From assembly GCF_000382345.1 (NCBI RefSeq), contig NZ_KB908079.1:62001-126000 (forward strand): 64,000 bases of DNA, read 5' to 3'. Below, piece after piece: positions 14,454 to 24,509 of the stretch. The stretch comes from Massilia niastensis DSM 21313. GTDB lineage: Bacteria > Pseudomonadota > Gammaproteobacteria > Burkholderiales > Burkholderiaceae_D. The translations under genes and the position numbers were made by a program. Position 1 is the first letter of the stretch, and each line of letters opens with the position of its first letter. Under the pieces are notes generated by a model. It was not told where the DNA came from, did not search any database, and worked only from the letters and a program-made list of their open reading frames with translations.

Positions 14454-17381
14454 TCAAGCGTCCCGGGGCAGCAGTTCGAAGCGCACCGGCCCGAGCGCGT
14501 CGCTCATCACGAGCGCCGTGCGTCCCTGCTCGTCGCTGACGCCTTCGAGCGTCCTGCCGTCGTCCAGGTGGGCGATGTAGCGCTGCCTGGGAATCGGCTC
14601 GCGGGTCTGCAGGTGGCGCAACACCAGGCGCTCGTCGGTCCGCATCCTGGTGCTGGCGAAGCCGGGCGCCGCCGGGTTGCCGCCGCCCGGTCCGGTGTGC
14701 TCGACCGACGCCGCCCGGATCGCGTGTCCGCCGCTGCACTGCTGGGTGATCGTGCCGTCGGCCCAGTCGGTCTGCGCCCCGCGCGAGACGATCCGGACCA
14801 GCGGCGCCTCGAGGTGGATCGCCTCGGCCGAGATCAGGCTGATCCGCCCCGAGGACTTGATGTCGACCGCGCCCTGGTGGGCCTCGAGCGTCAGGTTGCC
14901 GCGGGCGGCCACCAGCTTGATGCCCAGCGCATGCGCGAAGGCGCTGACGCCGCGCGCGGCCCGGACCAGGATATTGCCCCCGGCCGTGAGCTCGGCGTCG
15001 CCGCCGCTCACCACGTCGACCTTCCGTTCGGAGCCGAGCGCCACGCCGTCCTGGCTGGCCAGCACGAGCCCGGCCGGCGCCGTCACGGCCACCAGCGGCG
15101 CCGCGCCGCCGGCGTCGGGCGCCATGTTCGAGCCGCCATCCCAGCGCCTGAGCCGCTCGGCCAGTTCGGCCAGGCGCACCGCGCCCGGCTCCTCGCCCGC
15201 GTGCTGCTGCGCCAGGCTGGCGAGTTCGTCGACCACGCCCTGCATCAGGTCGGCCAGCGCGACCAGGCCGGTGCGCGCCATCTGCGATCCTTCCGCCCCG
15301 GGCGCGGCTTCGGCCGTGACCAGGACGCCCTTGCGTCCGCGCACCGCCACATACTGGTCGCTGCGCAGTTCCGCGCCCTCCCCGCGCGCCTCGGCCGCGC
15401 CGTTGGCCTTCGGGTGGGTCAGCCAGCCCAGGTTCAGCTGGCTCGCGCCATGGTCGCTGGCCAGCTGGGCGCTGATCTGGCCGCGGGTATCGTCGAAGCA
15501 CAGCTGGTTGCCGCGCTGGCCGCCGATCTCGCGGCTGCGCATGCCGGACAGGTAGCGGTTGCCCGGCAGCTCGCCGAGGCGGCTCAGGGCCGGCGGATGG
15601 GCGCGCTGGTTGTATAGCTGCGACAGGATCACCGGCCGGTCGGGGTCGCCGCCGAGGAAGGCGACCAGCACTTCGGAGCCGACGCGCGGCAGGCCCAGGG
15701 CGCCGGACTGCTGCTGGGCGCCCGGGCCGTTGCCGGCCCAGTTGGAAGCGACCCGCACCCAGGCCGAATCGGCCGGGGTATCGGAAGCCCCCGCCCCGTG
15801 CGCGTGCCGGTGGTCGGCGCTGCGCATGCCGGGAAAGCGGATCTTGACCCGGCCCAGGGCGTCGCAGTGCACGTCCTCGCCCGGCGGACCGGTGACGATC
15901 GCGCTTTGCAGCTGCGGATGCGGCAGGTCGGTGCGCGGATCGAAGGCCGGCGCCAGCGGAATGCCGCGCCGCACCGCGTCGAAGCTGATCCGCACCCGCG
16001 AACTGTCCAGGCCGGACGCGCCGTCCGCGCCATCCGCACGCAGCAGGCCGCCGGCGCCGTGGCAAGGCCCCATCAGGCGCCGCACCCGGGCCGACAGCTC
16101 GGCCGGCAGGTTGCTCTCGGCCTCGATGCGCAGGGCCGTGACCGTGAAGTCGCGTTCAAAGGCCGGGTGGGCGTCGATCTCGGGGTGGCCCGCCAGGGTG
16201 AAGTATTCGCCGGCGCGCAGGTCGCGCACCGAGCCTTCGCCATGGAAGCACTTGGATTCGAACTCATGCCGGTTCATGCGCACCTGGCCGAGCCGCCAGT
16301 GGTCTTCGACATCGTTGCCGGCATGCGGCATCTCGACCAGGTAGTCGTCCAGGGTGGCCGCCAGCTGGTTGCCGCTGCGGCCCTGGTCGGCCATGCTGCG
16401 CGCGGTGGTGGTCATGAACTGGGCGCCGAGCGGATTGCGGTAGTCCCAGCTGTGGCGCGTGGTGCTGCCGGGCTGCAGGCGCCGCGCCGCGCACCAGGAC
16501 ACGATGGTGTCGCGTTCCTCGGCGGCGTCGTCGCGGTGGTAGCGCACCGTGCCGGCACCCGAGCGCGGCAGCGAGTGGGGGTCGCAGAACAGCACCAGGG
16601 TATGCGCCGGCGCGCCGTCGCGCGCCGGCCCGGCTTCGGCGGGTGCGGCAGGCGCCGTGCCGTCGAACTCCGCGCCGGCATGTTCCGGACCGGCGCCGGC
16701 CGCACGCGCATGCCCCTGGCGCGCATGGCCCGGCCGGAAGTACCAGGCCACGCCGCGCCGGCGCAGCAGGCGCCGCACGAAGGCGGCGTCGGATTCGTTG
16801 TGCTGCATGGTCTGCTCGCGCGGCGGGAACTGGCGCATGTCGAACAGCGGATCGAGCTCGTAGTCGAAGGCGCTGGCCAGGATGGCGTTCGACTGGGTCC
16901 ATTCGTCGAACAGCAGCTGCACGATCTCGAGCTCGTTCTGGTAGCGGAACACACGGCTGTTGATGCGCTTTTCCATCAGCGCCAGCGCATCGCGGATCAC
17001 CAGCTGGTACACGGCCAGGCCGCCGTCGTAGTCGCCGGCGCGCGCCTCGGCCACGATGCCGCAGACGCTGCGCAGCTGCCCGCGGTCGGTGACCAGCAGG
17101 ACTTCGGCCGGCAGCGCGATCAGTTCCTTGAGCGGCAGGTAGGGACTCGCGGCGACGCAGGTGACGACGTAGTCGATGCCGCCGCACACCGCTTCGCTGC
17201 CGCTGACCCGCTGCGGCAGCAGGACTTCGTCGGCAAGATGGTCGGCATGCCCCAGCCGCAGGCGGATCGGCCGGTGGGCGGTCGTCAGCGACTTCTCGTG
17301 CTGAAGCATGCGCAGGAATTCGCTTGCGCTGTCCAAGTCTGTCTCCTGTCCAGGTAGCCGCCGCGGCAGCGAAGTGGACAT
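14454..17381 (-). CDS. vgrG: VgrG spike protein of type VI secretion with C-terminal extension
   Basis: A 975-residue VgrG. Residues about 30-430 are the gp27-like base; about 490-600 are the gp5-like OB-fold region (CDALGRVKIRFPG, LPRVGSEVLVAFLGGDPDRP); about 615-870 are the DUF2345 beta-helix part; about 905-975 is an extra transthyretin-like tail (LVLRHLQTREPIPRQRYIAH) of the kind that often binds cargo. A poorly conserved insert rich in Gly, Ala and His lies at about 217-258. VgrG trimers cap the secreted T6SS tube and carry effectors, here presumably the lipase encoded 15 bases downstream. No other T6SS structural gene is in the window, so this is an orphan vgrG island. No clear ribosome site precedes the chosen ATG. 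Confidence 0.92.
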   Translation of the reverse strand: MSTSLPRRLPGQETDLDSASEFLRMLQHEKSLTTAHRPIRLRLGHADHLADEVLLPQRVSGSEAVCGGIDYVVTCVAASPYLPLKELIALPAEVLLVTDRGQLRSVCGIVAEARAGDYDGGLAVYQLVIRDALALMEKRINSRVFRYQNELEIVQLLFDEWTQSNAILASAFDYELDPLFDMRQFPPREQTMQHNESDAAFVRRLLRRRGVAWYFRPGHARQGHARAAGAGPEHAGAEFDGTAPAAPAEAGPARDGAPAHTLVLFCDPHSLPRSGAGTVRYHRDDAAEERDTIVSWCAARRLQPGSTTRHSWDYRNPLGAQFMTTTARSMADQGRSGNQLAATLDDYLVEMPHAGNDVEDHWRLGQVRMNRHEFESKCFHGEGSVRDLRAGEYFTLAGHPEIDAHPAFERDFTVTALRIEAESNLPAELSARVRRLMGPCHGAGGLLRADGADGASGLDSSRVRISFDAVRRGIPLAPAFDPRTDLPHPQLQSAIVTGPPGEDVHCDALGRVKIRFPGMRSADHRHAHGAGASDTPADSAWVRVASNWAGNGPGAQQQSGALGLPRVGSEVLVAFLGGDPDRPVILSQLYNQRAHPPALSRLGELPGNRYLSGMRSREIGGQRGNQLCFDDTRGQISAQLASDHGASQLNLGWLTHPKANGAAEARGEGAELRSDQYVAVRGRKGVLVTAEAAPGAEGSQMARTGLVALADLMQGVVDELASLAQQHAGEEPGAVRLAELAERLRRWDGGSNMAPDAGGAAPLVAVTAPAGLVLASQDGVALGSERKVDVVSGGDAELTAGGNILVRAARGVSAFAHALGIKLVAARGNLTLEAHQGAVDIKSSGRISLISAEAIHLEAPLVRIVSRGAQTDWADGTITQQCSGGHAIRAASVEHTGPGGGNPAAPGFASTRMRTDERLVLRHLQTREPIPRQRYIAHLDDGRTLEGVSDEQGRTALVMSDALGPVRFELLPRDA

Positions 17382-17466
17382 CTTGACAGAGCGGCACCCG
17401 GCCGCCTTGTTGCCGATCAGCCAGCCCGACCTGAACTTACCGGCGCAAGTCCGGTCGCGCTGCGGA

Positions 17467-18270
17467 TCAAGCGCCGATCAGCCTGGACAGCCGCGGAATT
17501 GCCGCCAGAGAAGCCCGGTGCGCGGCCAGCCGCACCTCGTCTTCGCTGACGCCGCGCAAGGCGGCCAGCGCGGCGCCGATGCGCGGCAGCTGGTCGGGGC
17601 TGTTGCGCCCCGGATGGATCCAGGCCGGGGCGATGTCGGGCGAGTCGGTTTCGAGCACGATCGCCTCGAGCGGCAGCCCGGTCGCCAGGCGCCGGATCTG
17701 GAGCGCGCGGGTGAAGGTCATGGCCCCGCCGAAACCGAGGTGGAAACCCAGGTCGATGTAGTTGTGCGCCTGCTGGAAGCTGCCGTTGAAGGCGTGCGCG
17801 ATGCCGCCCGGCGGGCGGATCTGGCGCAGGTGCTTGAGCACCTGGTCTTGCGAGCGCCGCACGTGGGTCAGCACCGGCAGCCCGAAGTCGCGCGCGATGC
17901 GCAGCTGTTCGCGGAAAAAACGCTCCTGCTTGTCGCGCATCGCAGGTTCGCACAGCATCGGGATGAAGAAGTCGAGCCCGATCTCGCCCACGCCCACGAA
18001 ACGCGGATCGTCCAGCGCCGCCTCGACCGCGCCGCGCAGCACGGCCAGGTCCTCGTCGCGCGCCTGGGGCACGCAGATCGGGTGGATGCCGAGCGCATAG
18101 CAGGCGTTCGGCGCCGCATGCGCGAGGCTGGCCACGGTGTCGAAGTTGCCGCGCTCGACCGCCACCACCACGATCATCGACACCCCGGCCGCTTGCGCCA
18201 CGCGCGCCACCGCGACGCCGCCGCCGTCGAACTCGCGCGCGTCCAGGTGGCAGTGGGTATCGATCCACAT
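17467..18270 (-). CDS. TatD-family metal-dependent hydrolase
   Basis: A 267-residue TIM-barrel hydrolase. Family motifs are all present: DTHCHLD at the N-terminus, GEIGLDFF, PVLTHVRRS, AHAFNGS and ETDSPDIAP, which supply the metal ligands. TatD enzymes are cytoplasmic 3'-5' exonucleases or deoxyribonucleases; YcfH/YjjV-type paralogues have the same motifs, so the exact member is not assigned. The ATG at 18270 lies two bases from the lolD stop, placing it in the lolC-lolC-lolD-tatD operon. Starting further upstream would place the first motif about 20 residues in, which the family does not have. Confidence 0.9.
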   Translation of the reverse strand: MWIDTHCHLDAREFDGGGVAVARVAQAAGVSMIVVVAVERGNFDTVASLAHAAPNACYALGIHPICVPQARDEDLAVLRGAVEAALDDPRFVGVGEIGLDFFIPMLCEPAMRDKQERFFREQLRIARDFGLPVLTHVRRSQDQVLKHLRQIRPPGGIAHAFNGSFQQAHNYIDLGFHLGFGGAMTFTRALQIRRLATGLPLEAIVLETDSPDIAPAWIHPGRNSPDQLPRIGAALAALRGVSEDEVRLAAHRASLAAIPRLSRLIGA

Positions 18271-18272
18271 GG

Positions 18273-18969
<697 letters not shown>

Positions 18970-18977
<8 letters not shown>

Positions 18978-20235
18978 AGCGCAGCGCCTCCGCCGGCTTG
19001 ACGCGCGAGGCCGACCAGCTCGGATACAGCGTGGCGGCAAAGGCCAGCAGCACCGAGATGGCGCCGATCCGGGACACGTCCGGCCAGCGCAGGTCGGACG
19101 GAACGGTACTGATCAGGTAAATATCTTTCGACAAGAACTGCACTCCCAACAGGTTTTCAATGAACGGTACGATGACGTCGATGTTCAGGGCCACCGCCAC
19201 CCCCATGGCGACGCCGGCCAGGGTCCCGAGCACGCCGACCACCGCGCCCTGGACCATGAAGATCTTCATGATCGAGCGCGGCGACGAGCCGAGCGTGCGC
19301 AGGATGGCGATGTCGGCCTGCTTGTCGGTCACCGTCATCACCAGGGTCGAGACCAGGTTGAACGCGGCCACGGCGATGATCAGGGTCAGGATGATGAACA
19401 TCATCTTCTTTTCGGTCTGTACGGCAGCGTACCAGTTGGCGTTGAGCTTCGACCAGTCGCGCATCACCAGCTCGCCCGGCATGAATTTCCTGAGCTCCTC
19501 GGCCACCTGGGGCGCATCGCGCACCTCCGCGATGCGCAGGCGCAGGCCGGACGGCGCCGCCAGGCGCTCCATGCGCTGCGCATCCTGGATGTGCACGAAG
19601 GACAGCGCCGAATCGGATTCGAAATGGCCGGCCTCGAAGATGCCGACCACGGTGAAGCTGCGGGTGCGCGGCAGCATGCCGGCCGGGGTGGTCTGGGCCT
19701 GGGCCAGCAGCATCGTGACCTTGTCGCCGATGCCGACGTTCAGCTGGCGCGCCAGCGCATAGCCCAGCACGATGTTGAAGGCGCCCGGCCGCAGCGCGTC
19801 GAAGCTGCCCTGGTGGACCTTGGCCGCCACGTCGGACACCTTGTGCTCCTCTTCGGGCAGCACGCCGCGGATCACCGACGGGCGCATCGCGCCGTCGCGC
19901 AGCAGCATGCCCTGGGTCTCGACGAAGGGCGCGGCGCCGCGCACCGCCGGATGCCTCAACGCCTGGCGCTCGGCCTCGCGCCAGTCCGGCAGGCCGCCGT
20001 CCGGGTTGAAGACTTCGATGTGGGCCAGCACCGACAGCATGCGGTCGGTGACCTGCTTCTGGAAGCCGTTCATCACCGACAGCACGATGATCAGGGCCGC
20101 CACGCCGAGCGCGATGCCGGACACGGAGATCAGGGAGATGAAGGAAATGAAGCTGTTGCGGCCGCTGCGCTTGCCGGCGCGCGTGTAGCGCAGGCCGACC
20201 AGCCATTCATACGGCAGTGTGTGGATGATGCTCAT
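18970..20235 (-). CDS. LolC/LolE-family permease, second copy
   Basis: A 421-residue permease with one N-terminal helix ([20 protein letters not shown]), a large periplasmic domain and three C-terminal helices ([24 protein letters not shown] segment, then [20 protein letters not shown], and a last helix ending [19 protein letters not shown]). It is a close paralogue of the gene immediately upstream (20318-21589). Together with LolD it should form the inner-membrane lipoprotein-release complex. The two copies may act as a LolC/LolE-like heterodimer; which is which cannot be told from sequence alone. Confidence 0.92.
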
Positions 20236-20317
20236 GTGCTCTCATGCGGTTTCTTGGTTCCGGAGTGTGCCATACAACGCCCGCCGGCGGCAGGCGCCGA
20301 TGCCGTCGAAGCGCCCC

Positions 20318-21589
20318 TCATTCGTAGCGCAGGGCCTCGGCCGGCTTCACCCGCGAGGCCGACCAGCTCGGGTACAGCGTGGCCACGAAGGACAGCAGCA
20401 CGGCGACGCCGCCGATCCAGTACACGTCGTCCCAGCGCAGTTCGGACGGCATCTCGCTGATCAGGTAGACCTCCTGCGACAGGAAGTGCACGCCCAGCAC
20501 GCGCTCGATGAAGGGCACGATCAGGTCGACGTTCAGGGCCACCAGCACGCCGAAGCCCACGCCCAGCGCCGCGCCCAGCAGCCCGACCAGGGTGCCCTGC
20601 ACCATGAAGATCTTCATGATCGATCCGGGCGAGGCGCCCAGGGTGCGCAGGATGGCGATGTCGGCCTGCTTGTCGCGCACCGACATCACCAGGGTCGACA
20701 CCAGGTTGAAGGCCGCGACCGCGACGATCATGGTCAGGATGATGAACATCATGCGCTTCTGCGACTGCACCGCCGCGAACCAGACCGTGTTGACCTGGGA
20801 CCAGTCGCGCAGCAGCAGCTCGCCGGTCATCGAGCGCCTGAGCTCCTCGGCCACGCGCGGCGCCTGGTGCAGGTCGGCCAGGCGCAGGCGCAGGCCGCTG
20901 GGGGCGCTCACGCCCACCGCCTGCTGGGCATCGTCGAGGTCGATGAAGCCGAGCGAGGAATCGAATTCGAAGTGCCCGGCCTCGAAGATCCCGGCCACCG
21001 TCAGCGCGCGGGTGCGCGGCAGCGCGTTCGGATCCTGGCCCGGCACCGCGCCGGACGGCATCAGGAGGGTGACGCGCTCGCCCACCTTCACGTCCAGCGA
21101 CCTGGCCAGCGCACGGCCGAGCACGACGTTGAAGGAGCCGGGTTTCAGCGCCTCGAAGCTGCCTTCGCGCATCTGGCGCGCCACGTCGGACACCTTGGCC
21201 TCGTCGGCCGGCACCACGCCGCGCAGCAGCAGCGGTTTCATGACGTCGCCGCTGAGCAGCATCGCCTGGGCGTCGAGGAAGGGCGCGGCGGCGCGCACCT
21301 CGGGGTTGCGCAGCGCTTCCTGGGCCTCGGTGCGCCAGCCCGGCATGCCGCCGCTGGCGTCGTAGACCTCGATGTGGGACAGCACCGACAGCATGCGGTT
21401 GGTGACTTCCTTCTGGAAGCCGTTCATCACCGACAGCACCACGATCAGGGCGGCGACGCCCAGCGCGATGCCGGCCACCGAGGCCATCGAGATGAAGGAG
21501 ATGAAGCGGTTGCGGCCGCTGCGCTTGCCGCTGCGCGTGTAGCGCAGGCCGATCTGCCATTCGTAGGGAAGCTTGTGGGTGGTGCTCAT
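20318..21589 (-). CDS. LolC/LolE-family permease, first copy
   Basis: A 423-residue permease of the same build as its downstream neighbour: shared KLPYEW/TLPYEW start, [46 protein letters not shown] and the [17 protein letters not shown] end. The periplasmic domains differ more (for example PSGAVPGQDPNALPRTR against [13 protein letters not shown]). The start at 21589 aligns with the start of the paralogue; an in-frame extension upstream has no similarity. The 82-base gap between the copies holds no recognised element. A -10-like or terminator signal was not evident upstream. Confidence 0.92.
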   Translation of the reverse strand: MSTTHKLPYEWQIGLRYTRSGKRSGRNRFISFISMASVAGIALGVAALIVVLSVMNGFQKEVTNRMLSVLSHIEVYDASGGMPGWRTEAQEALRNPEVRAAAPFLDAQAMLLSGDVMKPLLLRGVVPADEAKVSDVARQMREGSFEALKPGSFNVVLGRALARSLDVKVGERVTLLMPSGAVPGQDPNALPRTRALTVAGIFEAGHFEFDSSLGFIDLDDAQQAVGVSAPSGLRLRLADLHQAPRVAEELRRSMTGELLLRDWSQVNTVWFAAVQSQKRMMFIILTMIVAVAAFNLVSTLVMSVRDKQADIAILRTLGASPGSIMKIFMVQGTLVGLLGAALGVGFGVLVALNVDLIVPFIERVLGVHFLSQEVYLISEMPSELRWDDVYWIGGVAVLLSFVATLYPSWSASRVKPAEALRYE

Positions 21590-21746
21590 GGTGTCGGATT
21601 CATATTCGCCAGGCCCGCAGTTTGCCAGACAAAGCTCATCCGTGGAATGGATTGTTAAAAATACCATGTGATCGGCTTCACAAGATTGTGCGGGTGCGCC
21701 GATGCCGCAGTTCTCGCGCAAGGCCCATTTGCCCTAAAATGACGGG

Positions 21747-22772
21747 ATGGCCCATATTACGCTTGTCCTGCCTTACGCACTTCCTCTTCCCGAATTTGCT
21801 CCCGACCTGGTGCGCGCGCTCGACACACCGGCGCTCGCCGCCCTGCTGACGCGCACTTCGGCGCACGCCCGCCTGCCGGTGGGCGACGCCGTGCGCGCCT
21901 TGCCGCATGAGCAATGGCTGGCGCGCGCCCTCGGCGCCGGCGCCGAAGGCCGGCCGGCCTTCGCGGCGGCCGCCATGCGCGGCTTCGGACTCGATCCGGG
22001 CGGCGGCACCTGGTTCATCCTCAACCCGGCCCACATCCAGATCGCGCGCAGCCACCTGATGATGGCCGACCTGCGCCACCTGGGCCTGGGCGAGGACGAC
22101 AGCCGCGCGCTGTTCGAGGCCGCCCGCCCGCTGTGCGAGGAGGCCGGCCATGCGCTGGCCTATGGCGACGCCCAGACCTGGTTCCTGCGCGCCGACGACT
22201 GGGCCGGCTTCGACACCGCCACGCCCGACACCGCGGTCGGCATGGACCTGACCGACTTCATGCCCAGGGGAGAACGGGCGATCGCCTACCGCCGCCTGCA
22301 GAACGAAGTGCAGATGCTGTGGTACACCCATCCGGCGAACGCCGCCCGCGAGGCGCGCCGGCTGCCGGCCGTGAACGCGTTCTGGCTGTGGGGCGCGGGC
22401 GCCCCGGGCCAGGCGCCGGCGGCGCACGCCCCCGGGCTCGCCACCTTCGCCGCCCCCGGCTGGCTGGATGCGCTGGCCGGGCGCCGCCTCGGCTCGCTCG
22501 ACGAGCTCGACGGCGCGATCGGCGCCGACACCCTGCTGGTGGCCGGCAACCTGTCCGAAGCGGCGATCGCCGCCGACTGGGGCCGCTGGGTGCTGGAGAT
22601 GCAGCATCTCGAAGACAAGCTGTTCGCGCCCCTGTACGCCGCCCTGAAGCAGGGCCGCGTGCGCGCGCTGCGCCTCGTGCTGAGCAGCCGCGAAGGCCTC
22701 GCCGAATTCACGACCACCCCCATGGCCCAGCGCATGTTCTGGCGCCGGCCTTCACTGGAACGACTGACTTGA
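21747..22772 (+). CDS. RpfE-like/COG4255-type protein
   Basis: A 341-residue soluble protein (MAHITLVLPYALPLPEFAP start) matching, as I recognise it, the family found directly upstream of recJ in beta- and gammaproteobacteria and called RpfE in Xanthomonas; some annotations call it a phosphoglycerate-mutase-like protein. Features include GGGTWFILNPAHIQIARSHL and a C-terminal SREGLAEF. It has no signal peptide. Its stop overlaps the TTG start of recJ (TTGA), so the two are translationally coupled. It is divergent from the lol operon across a 157-base gap. Biochemical function is unknown to me. Confidence 0.75.
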   Translation: MAHITLVLPYALPLPEFAPDLVRALDTPALAALLTRTSAHARLPVGDAVRALPHEQWLARALGAGAEGRPAFAAAAMRGFGLDPGGGTWFILNPAHIQIARSHLMMADLRHLGLGEDDSRALFEAARPLCEEAGHALAYGDAQTWFLRADDWAGFDTATPDTAVGMDLTDFMPRGERAIAYRRLQNEVQMLWYTHPANAAREARRLPAVNAFWLWGAGAPGQAPAAHAPGLATFAAPGWLDALAGRRLGSLDELDGAIGADTLLVAGNLSEAAIAADWGRWVLEMQHLEDKLFAPLYAALKQGRVRALRLVLSSREGLAEFTTTPMAQRMFWRRPSLERLT

Positions 22773-24484
22773 GCACCAAGACGAGTACCAACACCCGGAT
22801 CGCCATCCGCCCCTGCCCCTTCCGCACCTCGGAATTGCTGCGCCAGGGTGGCGTCCATCCCGTGCTGGCGCGCATCTACGCCGCGCGCGGCCTGTGCGAT
22901 CCGCGCGAGCTCTCGAGCGAGCTGGCGGCGCTGTCGCCGCCGGCCGGCCTGAAGCATATCGACGCGGCCGCCGTGTTCCTGGCCGACGCCATCGCTGCCG
23001 GCAAGAAGATGACCATCGTGGCCGACTACGACTGCGACGGCGCCACCGCCTGCGCCACCGCCCTGCGCGGCCTGCGCGCGATGGGCGCCCGGGTCGACTA
23101 CATCGTGCCGAACCGTTTTGAGTATGGCTACGGCCTGACGCCCGAGATCGTCGCGCTGACGGCGCGCGAGAAGGCGCCCGACATCATCATCACGGTCGAC
23201 AACGGCATCGCCAGCATCGACGGCGTGCTGGAGGCGAACCAGCGCGGCATCGAGGTCGTCGTCACCGACCACCACCTGCCGGGCGACTGCCTTCCCCCGG
23301 CGCGCGTGATCGTCAACCCGAACCAGCCGGAGTGCGGCTTCCCCAGCAAGAACCTGGCGGGGGTGGGCGTGGTGTTCTACGTGCTGCTGGCGCTGCGCGC
23401 GGAGCTGCGCCGGCGCGGCGTGTTCGACGCCCAGACCCAGCCCAAGCTGGACAGCCTGCTCGACCTGGTCGCGCTGGGCACGGTGGCCGACGTCGTCAGG
23501 CTCGACGCCAACAACCGCATCCTCGTCGCCCAGGGCATCAAGCGCATGCGCGCCGGCCGCATGCATGCGGGCGTGGCGGCGCTGTTCCGCGTCGCCGGGC
23601 GCGAGGCGCGCTGCGCTTCCCCCTTCGACCTGGGCTTCGCCGTCGGCCCGCGCCTGAACGCCGCCGGCCGCCTGGAAGACATGGCGCTCGGGATCGAGTG
23701 CCTGGTCACCGACGACGAGGGGCGGGCCTGGGCCATCGCCCAGCAGCTCAACGAGATCAACCTGAAGCGGCGCGAGATCGAGGCCGAGATGCAGGACACC
23801 GCCCTGCTCCACCTGGACAGCTTCGAGCCGTCCGGATCGAGCACGATCGCGGTGTTCGACGAAGGCTGGCACCAGGGCGTGATCGGCATCGTCGCCTCGC
23901 GCCTGAAGGAAAAATTCTACCGTCCGACGATCACTTTCGCGCCGGCCGGCGAAGGCTGGATCAAGGGTTCGGGCCGCTCGATCCCGGGCTTCCACCTGCG
24001 CGACGCGCTCGACCTGGTGTCGAAGCGCGTGCCGGGACTGATCGACAAGTTCGGCGGCCACGCGATGGCGGCCGGCCTGAGCATCCGCGCCGACGCCTTC
24101 GACGCCTTCGCCCAGGCCTTCGAGGCCGTGGGCCGCGCCTGGCTGACGGAGGCGGAGCTGGAGCGCATCGTCGAGACCGACGGCCCGCTCGAGGACGAGT
24201 ACTACTCGACCCAGTTCATCGAACTGATGGATGGCCAGGTCTGGGGCCAGGGCTTCGCCCCGCCCGTGTTCTGCGACGAGTTCCGCGTGGTCAGCCAGCG
24301 CATCCTGAAGGAGCGCCACCTCAAGCTCCTGCTGGAACGGAATGGCCGGCGCTACGACGCGATCTGGTTCGGGCATACCGAGAGCCTGGGCGAGCGCGCG
24401 CGCGTGGCGTTCCGGCTCGACGCCAACGAGTACAACGGCGTCACCAAGGTCCAGCTGCTGGTCGAACACGCCGAACCGGCCTGA
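22769..24484 (+). CDS. recJ: RecJ single-strand-specific 5'-3' exonuclease
   Basis: A 571-residue DHH-family nuclease, close to the usual length. Motifs: VADYDCDGATACA (motif I), ITVDNGIAS (motif II), VVTDHHLPG (DHH, motif III), then VALGTVADVV; the DHHA1 part has GWHQGVIGIVASRLKEKF and FGGHAMAAG. RecJ digests 5' single strands in recombination and mismatch/base-excision repair. The start is taken as the TTG at 22769, which overlaps the stop of the upstream gene and gives the family length; the frame stays open upstream without similarity, so no better ATG exists. Confidence 0.95.
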   Translation: MSTKTSTNTRIAIRPCPFRTSELLRQGGVHPVLARIYAARGLCDPRELSSELAALSPPAGLKHIDAAAVFLADAIAAGKKMTIVADYDCDGATACATALRGLRAMGARVDYIVPNRFEYGYGLTPEIVALTAREKAPDIIITVDNGIASIDGVLEANQRGIEVVVTDHHLPGDCLPPARVIVNPNQPECGFPSKNLAGVGVVFYVLLALRAELRRRGVFDAQTQPKLDSLLDLVALGTVADVVRLDANNRILVAQGIKRMRAGRMHAGVAALFRVAGREARCASPFDLGFAVGPRLNAAGRLEDMALGIECLVTDDEGRAWAIAQQLNEINLKRREIEAEMQDTALLHLDSFEPSGSSTIAVFDEGWHQGVIGIVASRLKEKFYRPTITFAPAGEGWIKGSGRSIPGFHLRDALDLVSKRVPGLIDKFGGHAMAAGLSIRADAFDAFAQAFEAVGRAWLTEAELERIVETDGPLEDEYYSTQFIELMDGQVWGQGFAPPVFCDEFRVVSQRILKERHLKLLLERNGRRYDAIWFGHTESLGERARVAFRLDANEYNGVTKVQLLVEHAEPA

Positions 24485-24509
24485 GCTCCGGGGGCGCCCG
24501 CGGCGGCGC

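Noticed and set aside
22769-24484. A RecJ start further upstream in the same open frame
   Set aside because: The frame is open by chance inside the upstream gene. The extension has no similarity to RecJ and would overlap that gene by hundreds of bases.
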